DNA of 64,000 bases from Ectopseudomonas composti (GTDB lineage: Bacteria; Pseudomonadota; Gammaproteobacteria; Pseudomonadales; Pseudomonadaceae). The notes under the pieces are model-generated. The model ran no database searches, was not told the origin of the DNA, and was given only the letters and a program-made list of their open reading frames with translations. Position numbers and translations under genes: made by a program. Positions 18,607 to 27,586 of this stretch are shown here, piece after piece; positions within the stretch are counted from its first letter, which is position 1, and each line of letters starts with the position of its first letter. The stretch spans positions 124,001-188,000 of the forward strand of contig NZ_LSSW01000022.1 in NCBI RefSeq assembly GCF_001567565.1. Direction: 5' to 3'.

Positions 18607-21216
18607 TCAGGCCTGAACGACCGGGATCTTGGCGTTTTCCGCAGCTTCACGGAAGTCGGCGATCTGGTCGAAGCTCAGGTAGCGGTAGATGTCGCCAGCC
18701 ATGCTGTCGATATCCTTGGCGTAGACCATGTACTCCTCGACGGTCGGCAGCTTGCCGAGAATCGAAGCGACCGCAGCCAGTTCGGCAGAGGCCAGGTACA
18801 CGTTGGCGCCATCGCCCAGACGGTTCGGGAAGTTACGGGTGGAGGTCGACACCACGGTGGAGTTGGCAGCGACGCGAGCCTGGTTACCCATGCACAGCGA
18901 GCAGCCCGGCATCTCCATACGTGCACCGGCCTTGCCGTAGATGCCGTAGTAGCCTTCCTCGGTCAGCTGGTGAGCATCCATCTTGGTCGGCGGCGACAGC
19001 CACAGACGGGTCGGGATACCGCCCTTGACCTTGTCCAGCAGCTTGCCGGCAGCGCGGAAGTGACCGATGTTGGTCATGCACGAACCGATGAACACTTCGT
19101 CGATCTTGTCGCCAGCCACGGTGGACAGCAGACGGGCGTCGTCCGGGTCGTTCGGGGCGCACAGTACCGGCTCGTTGAGCTCGGCCAGGTCGATTTCGAT
19201 GACTTCGGCGTACTCGGCATCGGCGTCGGCGGACAGCAGTTGCGGGTTGGCCAGCCAGGCTTCCATGGCTTGAGCACGACGCTCCATGGTGCGGGCATCA
19301 CCGTAGCCTTCGCTGATCATCCAGCGCAGCAGGGTGATGTTGGACTGCAGGTACTCGGCGATGGCCGCTTCCGGCAGTTTGATGGTGCAGCCGGCAGCCG
19401 AACGCTCGGCAGAGGCGTCGGACAGCTCGAACGCCTGCTCGACGGTCAGGTTTTCCAGGCCTTCGATCTCGAGGATGCGGCCGGAGAAGATGTTCTTCTT
19501 GCCTTTCTTCTCGACGGTCAGCAGGCCTTTCTGGATGGCGTAGTAAGGGATGGCATGTACCAGGTCACGCAGGGTGATACCCGGTTGCATCTTGCCCTTG
19601 AAACGCACCAGAACGGATTCCGGCATGTCCAGCGGCATGACGCCGGTGGCAGCGGCGAAGGCCACCAGGCCGGAGCCGGCCGGGAAGCTGATGCCGATCG
19701 GGAAGCGGGTGTGCGAGTCGCCACCGGTGCCAACGGTGTCAGGCAGCAGCATGCGGTTCAGCCAGCTGTGGATGATGCCGTCGCCCGGACGCAGAGACAC
19801 GCCGCCACGGGTGCGGATGAAATCCGGCAGGGTGTGGTGGGTGGTGACGTCGATCGGCTTCGGATAGGCCGCAGTGTGGCAGAACGACTGCATGACCAGG
19901 TCAGCGGAGAAGCCCAGGCACGCCAGGTCTTTCAGCTCGTCGCGGGTCATCGGGCCAGTGGTGTCCTGGGAGCCGACGGTGGTCATCTTCGGTTCGCAGT
20001 AGGTGCCCGGGCGAACGCCTTTGCCTTCCGGCAGGCCGCAGGCCTTGCCGACCATCTTCTGCGCCAGGGTGTAGCCCTTGCCAGTGTCGACCGGTGCTTC
20101 CGGCAGTGCGAACAGGTCGGTCGGGCCCAGGCCCAACTCGGCACGCGCCTTCTCGGTCAGGCCACGGCCCACGATCAGCGGGATACGGCCGCCAGCGCGG
20201 ACTTCGTCGAGCAGCACCGGGGTCTTCAGTTCGAAGGTGGTGATGACTTCGTCGGTGCCGTGCTTGCAGACTTTGCCAGCGTGCGGGTAGACGTCGATCA
20301 CGTCGCCCATGTTGATGTTCGAGACGTCGAACTCGATCGGCAGAGCGCCGGCATCTTCCATGGTGTTGTAGAAGATCGGGGCGATCTTGCTGCCGAAGCA
20401 GAAACCGCCAGCGCGCTTGTTCGGCACGTAGGGGATGTCGTCGCCGAAGAACCACAGCACCGAGTTGGTGGCGGATTTACGCGAGGAACCGGTACCGACC
20501 ACGTCACCGACGTAGGCAACCGGGAAGCCCTTGGCCTTGATCTCTTCGATCTGCTTCAGCGGGCCGACAGCGCCTTGCTGCTCCGGCACGATACCGTCGC
20601 GAGCCATTTTCAGCATGGCCAGGGCGTGCAGCGGGATGTCAGGGCGCGACCAGGCGTCCGGGGCAGGGGACAGGTCATCGGTGTTGGTTTCGCCAGGCAC
20701 CTTGAACACGGCCAGGCTGTATTTCTCGGCGATGACCGGTTTGTTGGTGAACCATTCGCCATCGGCCCAGGATTGCAGTACGGCCTTGGCGTTGGCATTG
20801 CCAGCCTTGGCTTTCTCGGCGACGTCGTGGAAGGCGTCGAACATCAGCAGGGTGTGCTTGAGTTGTTCGGCAGCGACAGTGCCCAGGGTGGCATCGCCCA
20901 GCAGCTCGACCATGGTGGCGATGTTGTAGCCGCCCTGCATGGTACCCAGCAGCTCGACAGCGCGTTGCTTGTTGATCAGCGGGGAAGTGGCTTCGCCCTT
21001 GGCAACGGCAGAGAGGAAACCGGCCTTGACGTAGGCGGCTTCGTCGACGCCCGGCGGTACGCGGTTGGTGATCAGATCCAGGAGGAATTCTTCTTCACCG
21101 GCCGGTGGGTTTTTCAGCAATTCGACCAGGCCAGCGGTCTGCTCGGCGTTCAGCGGCTGGGGAACGATTCCCAGGGCGGCACGCTCTTCTACGTGTTTGC
21201 GATAGGCTTCAAGCAC
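18607..21216 (-). CDS. acnB: Aconitate hydratase B (bifunctional, 2-methylisocitrate dehydratase)
   Basis: An 869-residue iron-sulfur enzyme of the TCA cycle (citrate to isocitrate). It has the AcnB-specific N-terminal HEAT-like region starting [17 protein letters not shown], the swivel region with [17 protein letters not shown], and the core with [21 protein letters not shown], the cluster ligand segments [19 protein letters not shown] (Cys) and [12 protein letters not shown] (two Cys). The length is normal. The start is a GTG at 21216, with GAGGG eight bases upstream, giving the family N-terminus; the upstream in-frame ATG at 21243 would add nine unusual residues. It is monocistronic with its own terminator and a leader holding a long inverted repeat. 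Confidence 0.96.
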   Translation of the reverse strand: MLEAYRKHVEERAALGIVPQPLNAEQTAGLVELLKNPPAGEEEFLLDLITNRVPPGVDEAAYVKAGFLSAVAKGEATSPLINKQRAVELLGTMQGGYNIATMVELLGDATLGTVAAEQLKHTLLMFDAFHDVAEKAKAGNANAKAVLQSWADGEWFTNKPVIAEKYSLAVFKVPGETNTDDLSPAPDAWSRPDIPLHALAMLKMARDGIVPEQQGAVGPLKQIEEIKAKGFPVAYVGDVVGTGSSRKSATNSVLWFFGDDIPYVPNKRAGGFCFGSKIAPIFYNTMEDAGALPIEFDVSNINMGDVIDVYPHAGKVCKHGTDEVITTFELKTPVLLDEVRAGGRIPLIVGRGLTEKARAELGLGPTDLFALPEAPVDTGKGYTLAQKMVGKACGLPEGKGVRPGTYCEPKMTTVGSQDTTGPMTRDELKDLACLGFSADLVMQSFCHTAAYPKPIDVTTHHTLPDFIRTRGGVSLRPGDGIIHSWLNRMLLPDTVGTGGDSHTRFPIGISFPAGSGLVAFAAATGVMPLDMPESVLVRFKGKMQPGITLRDLVHAIPYYAIQKGLLTVEKKGKKNIFSGRILEIEGLENLTVEQAFELSDASAERSAAGCTIKLPEAAIAEYLQSNITLLRWMISEGYGDARTMERRAQAMEAWLANPQLLSADADAEYAEVIEIDLAELNEPVLCAPNDPDDARLLSTVAGDKIDEVFIGSCMTNIGHFRAAGKLLDKVKGGIPTRLWLSPPTKMDAHQLTEEGYYGIYGKAGARMEMPGCSLCMGNQARVAANSTVVSTSTRNFPNRLGDGANVYLASAELAAVASILGKLPTVEEYMVYAKDIDSMAGDIYRYLSFDQIADFREAAENAKIPVVQA

Positions 21217-21334
21217 AGTTATTACCCTCATCAGTGGTCCCAAAGGGTTGTCCGGGACGCGATCCAGAGACCCGTGAACCGGGCGCTTTTCGACTTTATG
21301 AGCCGATCAGCCGAGGTTTCACGAGTGTCTTGTA

Positions 21335-21473
21335 GAAGCTGCTTTCAAAGTTTTACGCCGGCAGGACGGTTTCTGATGAGGGCGGACGCAGACGCTCGGG
21401 GGGACTCCAAGTGGCTGCGCCGCCATCGTACCTGCAGGATCGACTGTGCTCGTGACGCTTTGAAAACAGCTTC
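21335..21473 (-). repeat. 139-bp nested inverted repeat in the acnB leader
   Basis: Outer arms GAAGCTGCTTTCAAAG (21335-21350) and CTTTGAAAACAGCTTC (21458-21473) pair over 16 bp with one G-U in RNA. Inside, GGCGGCGCAG pairs with CTGCGTCCGCC (one bulge) and CAGG/CCTG arms pair as well, forming a long rod. It lies 119 bp upstream of the acnB start, so it may be a structured leader RNA or a small non-autonomous mobile element. Confidence 0.6.
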
Positions 21474-21553
21474 CAACGGACATTGGCGCCATAAAAGGCG
21501 GGCCGATTCTAATGGAAAGCGCGAATAAAGTTAAGCCGATGTCCTTGTCGTGG

Positions 21554-21691
21554 CAGGCTGCTGAAAACCTGAGCGGGGCAGGCAATACAAGGCAGAAATG
21601 GCGAGAAAAGCGCAGTTTAGCTTCCCTAAATCAGCATTTTGACGCCGTTTTTAGCGCAGTAGGGCCAACGCAGGTAGTTTTCAGTGGCCTG
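21554..21691. mobile_element. MITE-like repeat, 138 bp
   Basis: The terminal inverted repeats are CAGGCTGCTGAAAAC (21554-21568) and GTTTTCAGTGGCCTG (21677-21691), matching at 13 of 15 positions. The interior contains TTTAG-CTTCC-CTAAA and no ORF. The sequence resembles a small repeat I remember from other Pseudomonas intergenic regions. No clear target-site duplication was seen. A decayed relative lies at 8677-8735. Confidence 0.6.
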
Positions 21692-21762
21692 TCGGCAGGG
21701 GTGATCTGGATTAGACAAAGGGCTAAGATGCCAGGCTGTTTTGCCGTCTATGTTGTTTCGCC

Positions 21763-22239
21763 ATGTCCAATCAGCGCATCAAGACGCCCTGCGTGGGGCT
21801 TTGCTCGACCGTTTACGGTGATGTCGTGTGCCGTGGTTGCAAGCGCTTTCACCATGAAGTGATCAACTGGAACAGCTACAACGACGATGAGAAACGCGCC
21901 GTCTGGACGCGCCTGGAAGTCTTGCTGGTGCAGGTGATGGCGGCCAAGCTGGAGGTGTTCGACGAGCAGCGCCTGCGACGCCAGTTGGAGCAGCGGCAGA
22001 TTCGCTTCGTACCGCAGCAGTCGCCTTATTGTTGGGCCTATCAGCTGATCGCGCGGGGCGCGCGGGTGATCAACCAGCTGGAAGCCTACGGCATGGTGTT
22101 GTTGCCCGAGTTTCGCAACTGGGCGCTGCCTGAATTGCGCGATGCCATCGACCGTGAGTTCTTCCTGTTGTCCGAGGCGCACTACGAGCGCTACATCGCG
22201 CCGAAGTTTCTGCGCGAGGGACTGGAACTGCGGGTTTGA
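21763..22239 (+). CDS. DUF1289 domain protein
   Basis: A 158-residue protein with the short N-terminal DUF1289 cysteine motif: Cys10 and Cys14 in TPCVGLC, then Cys23 and Cys26 in VCRGCKRFHHEV. The spacing suggests a zinc or iron-sulfur site. The C-terminal two thirds are helical and charged. The function is unknown. It is a single gene, convergent with the universal stress gene and sharing a terminator with it. Confidence 0.85.
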   Translation: MSNQRIKTPCVGLCSTVYGDVVCRGCKRFHHEVINWNSYNDDEKRAVWTRLEVLLVQVMAAKLEVFDEQRLRRQLEQRQIRFVPQQSPYCWAYQLIARGARVINQLEAYGMVLLPEFRNWALPELRDAIDREFFLLSEAHYERYIAPKFLREGLELRV

Positions 22240-22254
22240 CGCCTGCGATCCAAT

Positions 22255-22286
22255 GAAAATGCCGCTCGCAATCGAGCGGCATTTTC
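22255..22286. terminator. Bidirectional terminator between DUF1289 and usp genes
   Basis: GAAAATGCCGCTCG-CAAT-CGAGCGGCATTTTC is a perfect 14-bp stem with T runs on both strands. Confidence 0.9.
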
Positions 22287-22301
22287 GTTTCAGTCAATGG
22301 C

Positions 22302-23165
22302 TCAGCGCTGCGCCACCAGCTCTTCGAGATGAGCGATGACATCGTCAGGCTTGAGCACCAGTACGTCGCTCTCCAGTGCATCGAGTATGACCTCGGCAGT
22401 GTTGCCGATCAGCGCGCCGGAAAGGCCGGTGCGCGCCACGGTGCCGATCACCGTAACCGCCGCGCTGATCTGGTGGGCGACCTGCGGAATCACCACGTCG
22501 GCCGGGCCTTCGAGCACGTGCAGGCGATCGTCGCTGATGTCGTATTCGGCCTGGAAGCTGCGGCACTGTTCGCGGTAGCGCGCTTCGATGGTTTCCTTGA
22601 GCTGAAAGGTGGGGTCGGCGGCCGACAGCATCGGCGTCGGGTGTGCGGTGACCACATGCAGGGTGCCCTTGGCCAGCCCGGCGATATCGTAGCCGTGGCT
22701 GACGATGCCGGAGTGCAGTGCGTGGTGCTCGCCGTCCGCATTGCCGACGTCAACGGCTGCGAGGATATTGCCGCCGGTCCAGGGGGATTCGCTCTTGACC
22801 ATCAGCACCGGCGACGGGCAGTAGCGCAGCAGCTTCCAGTCTTCCGGGGTGAGAATGGCCTTCTTCAGCGGGTTGTCGGGCAGGTGCTGCTTGATCACCA
22901 GGCTGCAGCCTTCGGCCTGTTGCACGGCGATGATGGTCTGGTGCGGGTTGTCGTGCCAGGACTGCTGAGTGGAAGCGCTGAAGCCTTCCGTGTCGAGGCT
23001 GCTGCCGAGATCATTGAGCCAGGCGCTGTGGTCGCCTTTCTTGTCGCAGACCAGCAGATGCAGGTGCGACTGGGTGACTCCGGCTATCAGTTTTGCCCGT
23101 TTCAGCGCGAGGCCTTCGGGGTGCTGGGGCTCCATCACCACCAGAATGCTGCGTATCGCTTGCAT
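22302..23165 (-). CDS. Tandem universal stress protein, UspE type
   Basis: A 287-residue cytoplasmic protein with two Usp domains. The first (1-130) begins MQAIRSILVVMEP; the second (about 133-287) ends with the ATP-binding loop VIGTVARTGLSGALIGNTAEVIL (G-2x-G-9x-G-S/T pattern). In P. aeruginosa, proteins of this class are induced under anaerobiosis through Anr and aid energy-starvation survival. The upstream region here carries a near-consensus ANR box centred at -41.5 from a TATAGT -10, so low-oxygen induction is likely. The gene is divergent from miaE. Confidence 0.9.
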   Translation of the reverse strand: MQAIRSILVVMEPQHPEGLALKRAKLIAGVTQSHLHLLVCDKKGDHSAWLNDLGSSLDTEGFSASTQQSWHDNPHQTIIAVQQAEGCSLVIKQHLPDNPLKKAILTPEDWKLLRYCPSPVLMVKSESPWTGGNILAAVDVGNADGEHHALHSGIVSHGYDIAGLAKGTLHVVTAHPTPMLSAADPTFQLKETIEARYREQCRSFQAEYDISDDRLHVLEGPADVVIPQVAHQISAAVTVIGTVARTGLSGALIGNTAEVILDALESDVLVLKPDDVIAHLEELVAQR

Positions 23166-23199
23166 GGTCGTCTCCCTGAGAGTGAATAGCGCTCATTCA

Positions 23200-23242
23200 A
23201 CTATAGGTGCGTCGTTGCCAGCGGCTTGTTGACCTGCATCAA
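23200..23242 (-). promoter_or_regulatory. ANR-dependent class II promoter of usp
   Basis: TTGACCTGCATCAA (23229-23242) matches the ANR/FNR consensus at 9 of 10 positions. TATAGT (23205-23200, minus strand) is a good -10, giving a start near 23194, exactly 41.5 bp from the box centre, and a 28-nt leader. Confidence 0.8.
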
Positions 23243-23272
23243 CGGCGTGCTGGTCGTCGGGCCTGCCACTCG

Positions 23273-23278
23273 TATAAT
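23273..23278 (+). promoter_or_regulatory. Consensus -10 for miaE
   Basis: TATAAT on the plus strand predicts a start near 23285; no good -35 is visible at 17 bp. The shared ANR box would be centred near -49.5 from this start, so miaE could also respond to oxygen. MiaE uses O2 as a substrate. Confidence 0.5.
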
Positions 23279-23367
23279 GGCCCGCCATTTTCAACCTCGC
23301 CAGCATCCAGAGCGCTTCAATCATGATGTCAAATACCCAGCATGTTCCGAGTAAAGGCGAGGAACCT

Positions 23368-23976
23368 GTGTCGATCCTGCAGGAAATTCTTGGTTTTCTC
23401 GGTGGCGTCGCCACGCCCGATGCCTGGCTGGACGAGGCCTTGCGCCAGCAGGAGACTCTCCTGCTCGACCATCGCAACCTGGAATACAAGGCGGCGCAGA
23501 CGGCCCTGAGCCTGATGGGACGCTACCTGACCAAGACCGAATTGACCGCGAGAATGTCGCGTTTGGCCCGTGAGGAGCTGGTGCACTTCGAGCAGGTGAG
23601 CAAGATCATCCGTGGTCGTGGCATCGAGGTTCGCCATGTCTCCGCATCCCGCTACGCCGCAGGCCTGCGCGCGCTGCTACGCGGTGGCGAGGTGGAGCGA
23701 CTGGTGGATGTGCTGGTGGTGGGTGCGTTCATCGAGGCGCGCTCGTGCGAGCGCTTCGCCGCGCTGGTGCCGCGCCTGGACGCCGAACTGGCCAAGTTCT
23801 ACGCCGGGTTGCTGGAGAGCGAGGGGCGCCACTACCGGGGCTACCTCAAGCTCGCTTATCTGTATGGCGATGCCGCCGACGTCGATACTCGTATCGACGT
23901 CGTGCGTGCGGTTGAGCAGGAGCTGATCACCTCGCCGGATGAGCAGTTCCGCTTTCACAGTGGCGTGCCGCTTTAG
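23368..23976 (+). CDS. miaE: tRNA-(ms2io6A)-hydroxylase
   Basis: A ferritin-like diiron monooxygenase that hydroxylates the isopentenyl group of ms2i6A37 in tRNA, using O2. The carboxylate/His ligand helices are visible in QETLLLDHRNLEYKAAQTAL, RLAREELVHFEQV, ARSCERFAALV and LLESEGRHYRGY. I chose the GTG at 23368 because the family begins around SILQEILGFLGG and GAGG lies five bases upstream. An in-frame ATG pair at 23323/23326 would add 14-15 residues without a good ribosome site and is the alternative. It is convergent with the MFS gene. Confidence 0.92.
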   Translation: MSILQEILGFLGGVATPDAWLDEALRQQETLLLDHRNLEYKAAQTALSLMGRYLTKTELTARMSRLAREELVHFEQVSKIIRGRGIEVRHVSASRYAAGLRALLRGGEVERLVDVLVVGAFIEARSCERFAALVPRLDAELAKFYAGLLESEGRHYRGYLKLAYLYGDAADVDTRIDVVRAVEQELITSPDEQFRFHSGVPL

Positions 23977-24017
23977 CGCCTCTGGGGCATTGTTCCTCAA
24001 GCGGCATGCCGCGCGAT

Positions 24018-25220
24018 TCAGCAGGCACCGGCGGTCGTCGGCGGCAGCAGTGCTGCCTTGTCACCCCGCAGGACGATCACCGCCAGCAACACCAGCAGCA
24101 AGGACATTGCGGCCAGGCCGAAGAACACGCCTTGCAGGGAGCCGACGGTTTCGCGGACGTACCCGGCCAGCAGGTTGCCCAGCGCGCCGCCCATGCCGAA
24201 AGCGACCATGCAGATACCACTGATCTGCATGGTCGCGGTGGACGAGTAACGACGGTTGACCCAGCCGGCAACGATGCCCCACATGGGAAAGTACATCAGC
24301 CCGTAGCCGAACCCGGCGACCAGCGCCCAGCGTCCCGGATCATGGGCGAACGCCCACAGGCCCGCGGCAAAGCCGCTGAATATCAACATCAAGGCCACGC
24401 CGTGGCCCTTGCGGTCGGCCAGCCTGCCGATCACCAGCCCGGCGAGCATGCCAGTGCCGCCCACCATCGCCCAGGTGTAGCCGCCCAGTGTCGCCGGCAG
24501 GCCGAGTTCGGCCAGGTAGGTGTTGAGCCAGTAGGAGAACGGCATGGTGGTGAATCCCACCAGCAGGCAGATCAGGCAGGCGATCAGGGCGGTACGTTCA
24601 CCGAGGACGATCGCCAGCAGGCGCCGTGGGGCGATCATCGCCTCGCGGTTGTCCATTGTCGCCCCGGGCGCTTTGGGCAGATTTCGCAGCAGCTGCCAGG
24701 TCAGGCAGACCACCAGCGCGCCGAACAGTGCGGCGAGTTGCCAGCTCATCTGCCAGCCGAGTGCGGGCACCACCAGGAGTATCAGCAGGCCGTTGATGGC
24801 ATAGCCCCAGGCCGTGCCGCTGGAGGCGCAGGAGAGGTAGGTGGCGCGGTCTTCAGGGCGGGCGCAGCGGCTCAGGATCTCGACGATGCAACCCCAGCTG
24901 ATCGCCGCGCTGGCGGCCAGGCAGGTCAACACCAGGGTGATGGCCAGGGGATCGCGTAGCTGCGACATCATGAACAGCAGGCAACTGGCCAGGCAGCCGG
25001 TCAGCAGAGCCAGGCGACTGGTGCCGAGGTGATGGCCGAACGTACCCAGCAGCAGGGCGCCGCCCAGATAGGCCAGTTGGGTCAGTGCGCCGATGGTTGC
25101 CAATTGCCAGGAGCTGAATCCGATGGATTCCCCCATGAAAGGCAACAGCGCGGCGAACAGGAACATGCCGAATCCATGGCTGACGATCTGGTTCATGGCG
25201 AACGTGGTGGGCATCCGCAT
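24018..25220 (-). CDS. MFS transporter
   Basis: A 400-residue inner-membrane protein with about twelve hydrophobic helices. The MFS loop 2-3 motif is seen as GTFGHHLGTSRLALL and its second-half repeat as GRLADRKGHGVAL. It probably exports or imports a small molecule by proton coupling; the substrate is unknown. It is divergent from the LysR gene at 25347 (126 bp between starts), so the regulator probably controls it. ACGGAG precedes the start. Confidence 0.88.
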   Translation of the reverse strand: MRMPTTFAMNQIVSHGFGMFLFAALLPFMGESIGFSSWQLATIGALTQLAYLGGALLLGTFGHHLGTSRLALLTGCLASCLLFMMSQLRDPLAITLVLTCLAASAAISWGCIVEILSRCARPEDRATYLSCASSGTAWGYAINGLLILLVVPALGWQMSWQLAALFGALVVCLTWQLLRNLPKAPGATMDNREAMIAPRRLLAIVLGERTALIACLICLLVGFTTMPFSYWLNTYLAELGLPATLGGYTWAMVGGTGMLAGLVIGRLADRKGHGVALMLIFSGFAAGLWAFAHDPGRWALVAGFGYGLMYFPMWGIVAGWVNRRYSSTATMQISGICMVAFGMGGALGNLLAGYVRETVGSLQGVFFGLAAMSLLLVLLAVIVLRGDKAALLPPTTAGAC

Positions 25221-25346
25221 GGATTCGGGCTCCGTAAAGGTGGGATGGACATCCGCAGGCCGCGGATGGCGCTAAGGTAGAGGCTTGCCAGAATTCGTGG
25301 AAACGATAAATATTGATCGTCACCTTCAATAAAGCTGAATTCTGCG

Positions 25347-26201
25347 ATGCGCGACCTGCCCATAGCGCTGCTGCGTACCTTCGTGGTGGTCGCCGAGACG
25401 CTCAACCTGACCAGTGCAGCGCTGCGCCTGCATCGCGCGCCGTCGACCATCAGCATGCAGCTCAACCGCCTGGAGGCCCTGGTGGCGGTCGAGCTGCTGC
25501 AGCGCGGGCAGTATGGCGTCAGGCTGACCCATGCTGGCGAACAGCTGAAGGCCCATGCCCAGCAGTTGCTCAACCTGCATGACCGCGTGCTGGGCAGCTT
25601 TCGCCACGCCGAGGTAGTAGGGCGGGTGCGCTTTGGCACGCATGACCAGTACGCCACGCGCAACCTCACGCCGCTTCTGGAAGCCTTCGTCCTGAGTTAT
25701 CCCGAGGCCAGCCTCGAGGTGCTCTGTGACCACCGCCCCGAGTATCTGGCGACATGCGTGGCAGAGGGCAAGCTGGATCTGGCGTTGGCAGAGATGCCGG
25801 TTGCCTCTGGCGGTGGCAGCCGGCTGTTTCGCGACCAGTTGGTCTGGGTGCGCACCGATGCCCATGCGCTCCATGAGCGTATGCCCTTGCCGCTGGCGGT
25901 ATTCGTCGAGGGTTGCCTGCATCGTGACTCGGCATGCGCGGCGCTTGCCGCTGCTGGGATTGCATACCGAATCGCCTTTGCCAGCCAAAGCCGCGCCGGT
26001 GTCCTGGCTGCGGTGCGCGCTGGAATCGGTGTGGGCATCGTGCCGCGCTCGACTCTGGAGCCGGATCTGCGGGTGATCGAAACCTTGCCCGCGCTACCGG
26101 CGACTGACATCACCCTGTTCGTCGCCGATCAGGTCAACGAGGCGACCCGGCGTCTGGCGCAGACCATCGAGGCAAGCCCGCAATACCGCGTGGGGCAGTG
26201 A
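25347..26201 (+). CDS. LysR-family transcriptional regulator
   Basis: A 284-residue LysR regulator with an N-terminal winged helix-turn-helix (LPIALLRTFVVVAETLNLTSAALRLHRAPSTISMQLNRLEALVAVELLQR-type pattern, residues 4-53) and a C-terminal effector domain. It is divergent from the MFS transporter, the usual arrangement for a LysR and its target. Its TGA abuts the stop of lpxH with no space (TGATCA at 26199-26204), so no terminator separates the two. Confidence 0.9.
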   Translation: MRDLPIALLRTFVVVAETLNLTSAALRLHRAPSTISMQLNRLEALVAVELLQRGQYGVRLTHAGEQLKAHAQQLLNLHDRVLGSFRHAEVVGRVRFGTHDQYATRNLTPLLEAFVLSYPEASLEVLCDHRPEYLATCVAEGKLDLALAEMPVASGGGSRLFRDQLVWVRTDAHALHERMPLPLAVFVEGCLHRDSACAALAAAGIAYRIAFASQSRAGVLAAVRAGIGVGIVPRSTLEPDLRVIETLPALPATDITLFVADQVNEATRRLAQTIEASPQYRVGQ

Positions 26202-26924
26202 TCAGGCGAGCGGGAAGGGCGCCTGCTGCCAATCCGCACCGTCGATCTGCAAGGCCCAGCCCTGGCGATCCCAGTCGCCCAGCACGATGCGCCGTGCCGG
26301 TTGGCCGTTAACGATCAGCTCATGCACCGCCGGCCTGTGGGTGTGCCCGTGAATCAGCGTACGCACGCCGTGCGCAGCCATCACCCTGACCACTTCCTCT
26401 GGGGTGACATCGACGATCTCGCTGGCTTTCATCCGCGTCTGCGCGCGGCTTTCGTTGCGCAGCTTGCGCGCCAGCTTCTGGCGCGTGCCTAGCGGCAGGT
26501 TGCGCAGGATCAGCAGGCTGAGCGGGTTGCGCAGCCAGCGACGCAGCTTCATGTAGCCGACATCCAGGGTGCACAGGCTGTCGCCATGCATCAGCAGCAC
26601 GCGTTCACCGCCCAGCTGCACCGTGCAGGGATCGCTGAGCAGGGTGCAGCCCGCCTCACGGCAGAAGCGCTTGCCGATGAGAAAGTCGCGATTGCCATGC
26701 ATCAGATAGAGACGCGTGCCGGCGTCGCTCAATTCGCGCAGGGCAGTGGCGATCTCGTGCTGGAAGGGCGTCATGCCATCGTCGCCGATCCAGACTTCGA
26801 AGAAGTCGCCGAGGATGTACAGCGCCTCGGCCTGGCGCGCACGCGTTGAGAGAAAATGCAGAAACGCCCGGGTGATGTCCGGGCGTTTCTCTTCGAGGTG
26901 CAGATCGGAGATCAGCAGGATCAT
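26202..26924 (-). CDS. lpxH: UDP-2,3-diacylglucosamine diphosphatase
   Basis: A 240-residue peripheral membrane metallophosphoesterase that releases UMP to form lipid X in lipid A synthesis. The metal-binding motifs are complete: [33 protein letters not shown] and HGHTHRP. The length is typical of the beta/gamma-proteobacterial enzyme. It follows ppiB by four bases, so the two form an operon. Essential gene in related bacteria. Confidence 0.95.
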   Translation of the reverse strand: MILLISDLHLEEKRPDITRAFLHFLSTRARQAEALYILGDFFEVWIGDDGMTPFQHEIATALRELSDAGTRLYLMHGNRDFLIGKRFCREAGCTLLSDPCTVQLGGERVLLMHGDSLCTLDVGYMKLRRWLRNPLSLLILRNLPLGTRQKLARKLRNESRAQTRMKASEIVDVTPEEVVRVMAAHGVRTLIHGHTHRPAVHELIVNGQPARRIVLGDWDRQGWALQIDGADWQQAPFPLA

Positions 26925-26928
26925 CGAC

Positions 26929-27426
26929 TTACTCGGCTACGACTTCAGCCTTCTCGATGATTACGTCGTCCACCGGAACGTCCTGGTGGCCGGATTTCAT
27001 GGTGGTGGCCACGCCCTTGATCTTCTCGACCACGTCCATGCCTTCGACCACTTCACCGAACACGGCGTAGCCCCAGCCCTGAACGGTCGGTGCACTGTGG
27101 TTGAGGAAGGCGTTGTCGGCGACGTTGATGAAGAACTGCGCGCTGGCCGAATGCGGCTCCATGGTGCGGGCCATGGCGACGGTGCCGACCTTGTTGGCGA
27201 CGCCGTTGTTGGCTTCGTTCTTGATCGGCGCGCGGGTCGGCTTTTGCTTCATGCCTGGCTCGAAACCACCGCCCTGGATCATGAAGTTGCCGATCACGCG
27301 GTGGAAGATGGTGCCGTCGTAATGGCCTTCCTTCACGTATTGCTCGAAGTTGGCCACGGTTTCCGGGGCCTTGTCGGCGAACAGGTTCAGGGTGATGACG
27401 CCGTGGTTGGTGTGCAGTTTGATCAT
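26929..27426 (-). CDS. ppiB: Cytoplasmic peptidyl-prolyl cis-trans isomerase B (cyclophilin)
   Basis: A 165-residue cyclophilin without a signal peptide. Core motifs are [18 protein letters not shown] (catalytic Arg, Phe, Gln), [25 protein letters not shown] and [20 protein letters not shown]. It speeds proline isomerisation during folding. It starts the ppiB-lpxH operon and is divergent from glnS, 160 bp away, as in P. aeruginosa. Confidence 0.95.
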   Translation of the reverse strand: MIKLHTNHGVITLNLFADKAPETVANFEQYVKEGHYDGTIFHRVIGNFMIQGGGFEPGMKQKPTRAPIKNEANNGVANKVGTVAMARTMEPHSASAQFFINVADNAFLNHSAPTVQGWGYAVFGEVVEGMDVVEKIKGVATTMKSGHQDVPVDDVIIEKAEVVAE

Positions 27427-27586
27427 GATCGTATCCGTGATGAGGCAGGTTCGAGCCAGTGGCCCTGAGGTGAACAGCGCTTGTCAGGGTGGCATGCACC
27501 CTGTCAGGGGCTTGACAGGTTGGTTATGATACGGACTTTGCCCGAAGCGGCCTACCCTGTGCCGCGCCAGTATTGTTAAGGACACC

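Noticed and set aside
21373-21380. CTGATGAG, the first core box of a hammerhead ribozyme, in the acnB leader repeat
   Set aside because: No CGAAAC/GAAA partner box at a suitable distance on that strand; the acnB transcript is also on the other strand.
18394-21528. A 1044-codon open frame on the plus strand opposite acnB
   Set aside because: It is a shadow of acnB: composition follows the antisense of a high-GC gene and no protein family is recognisable.
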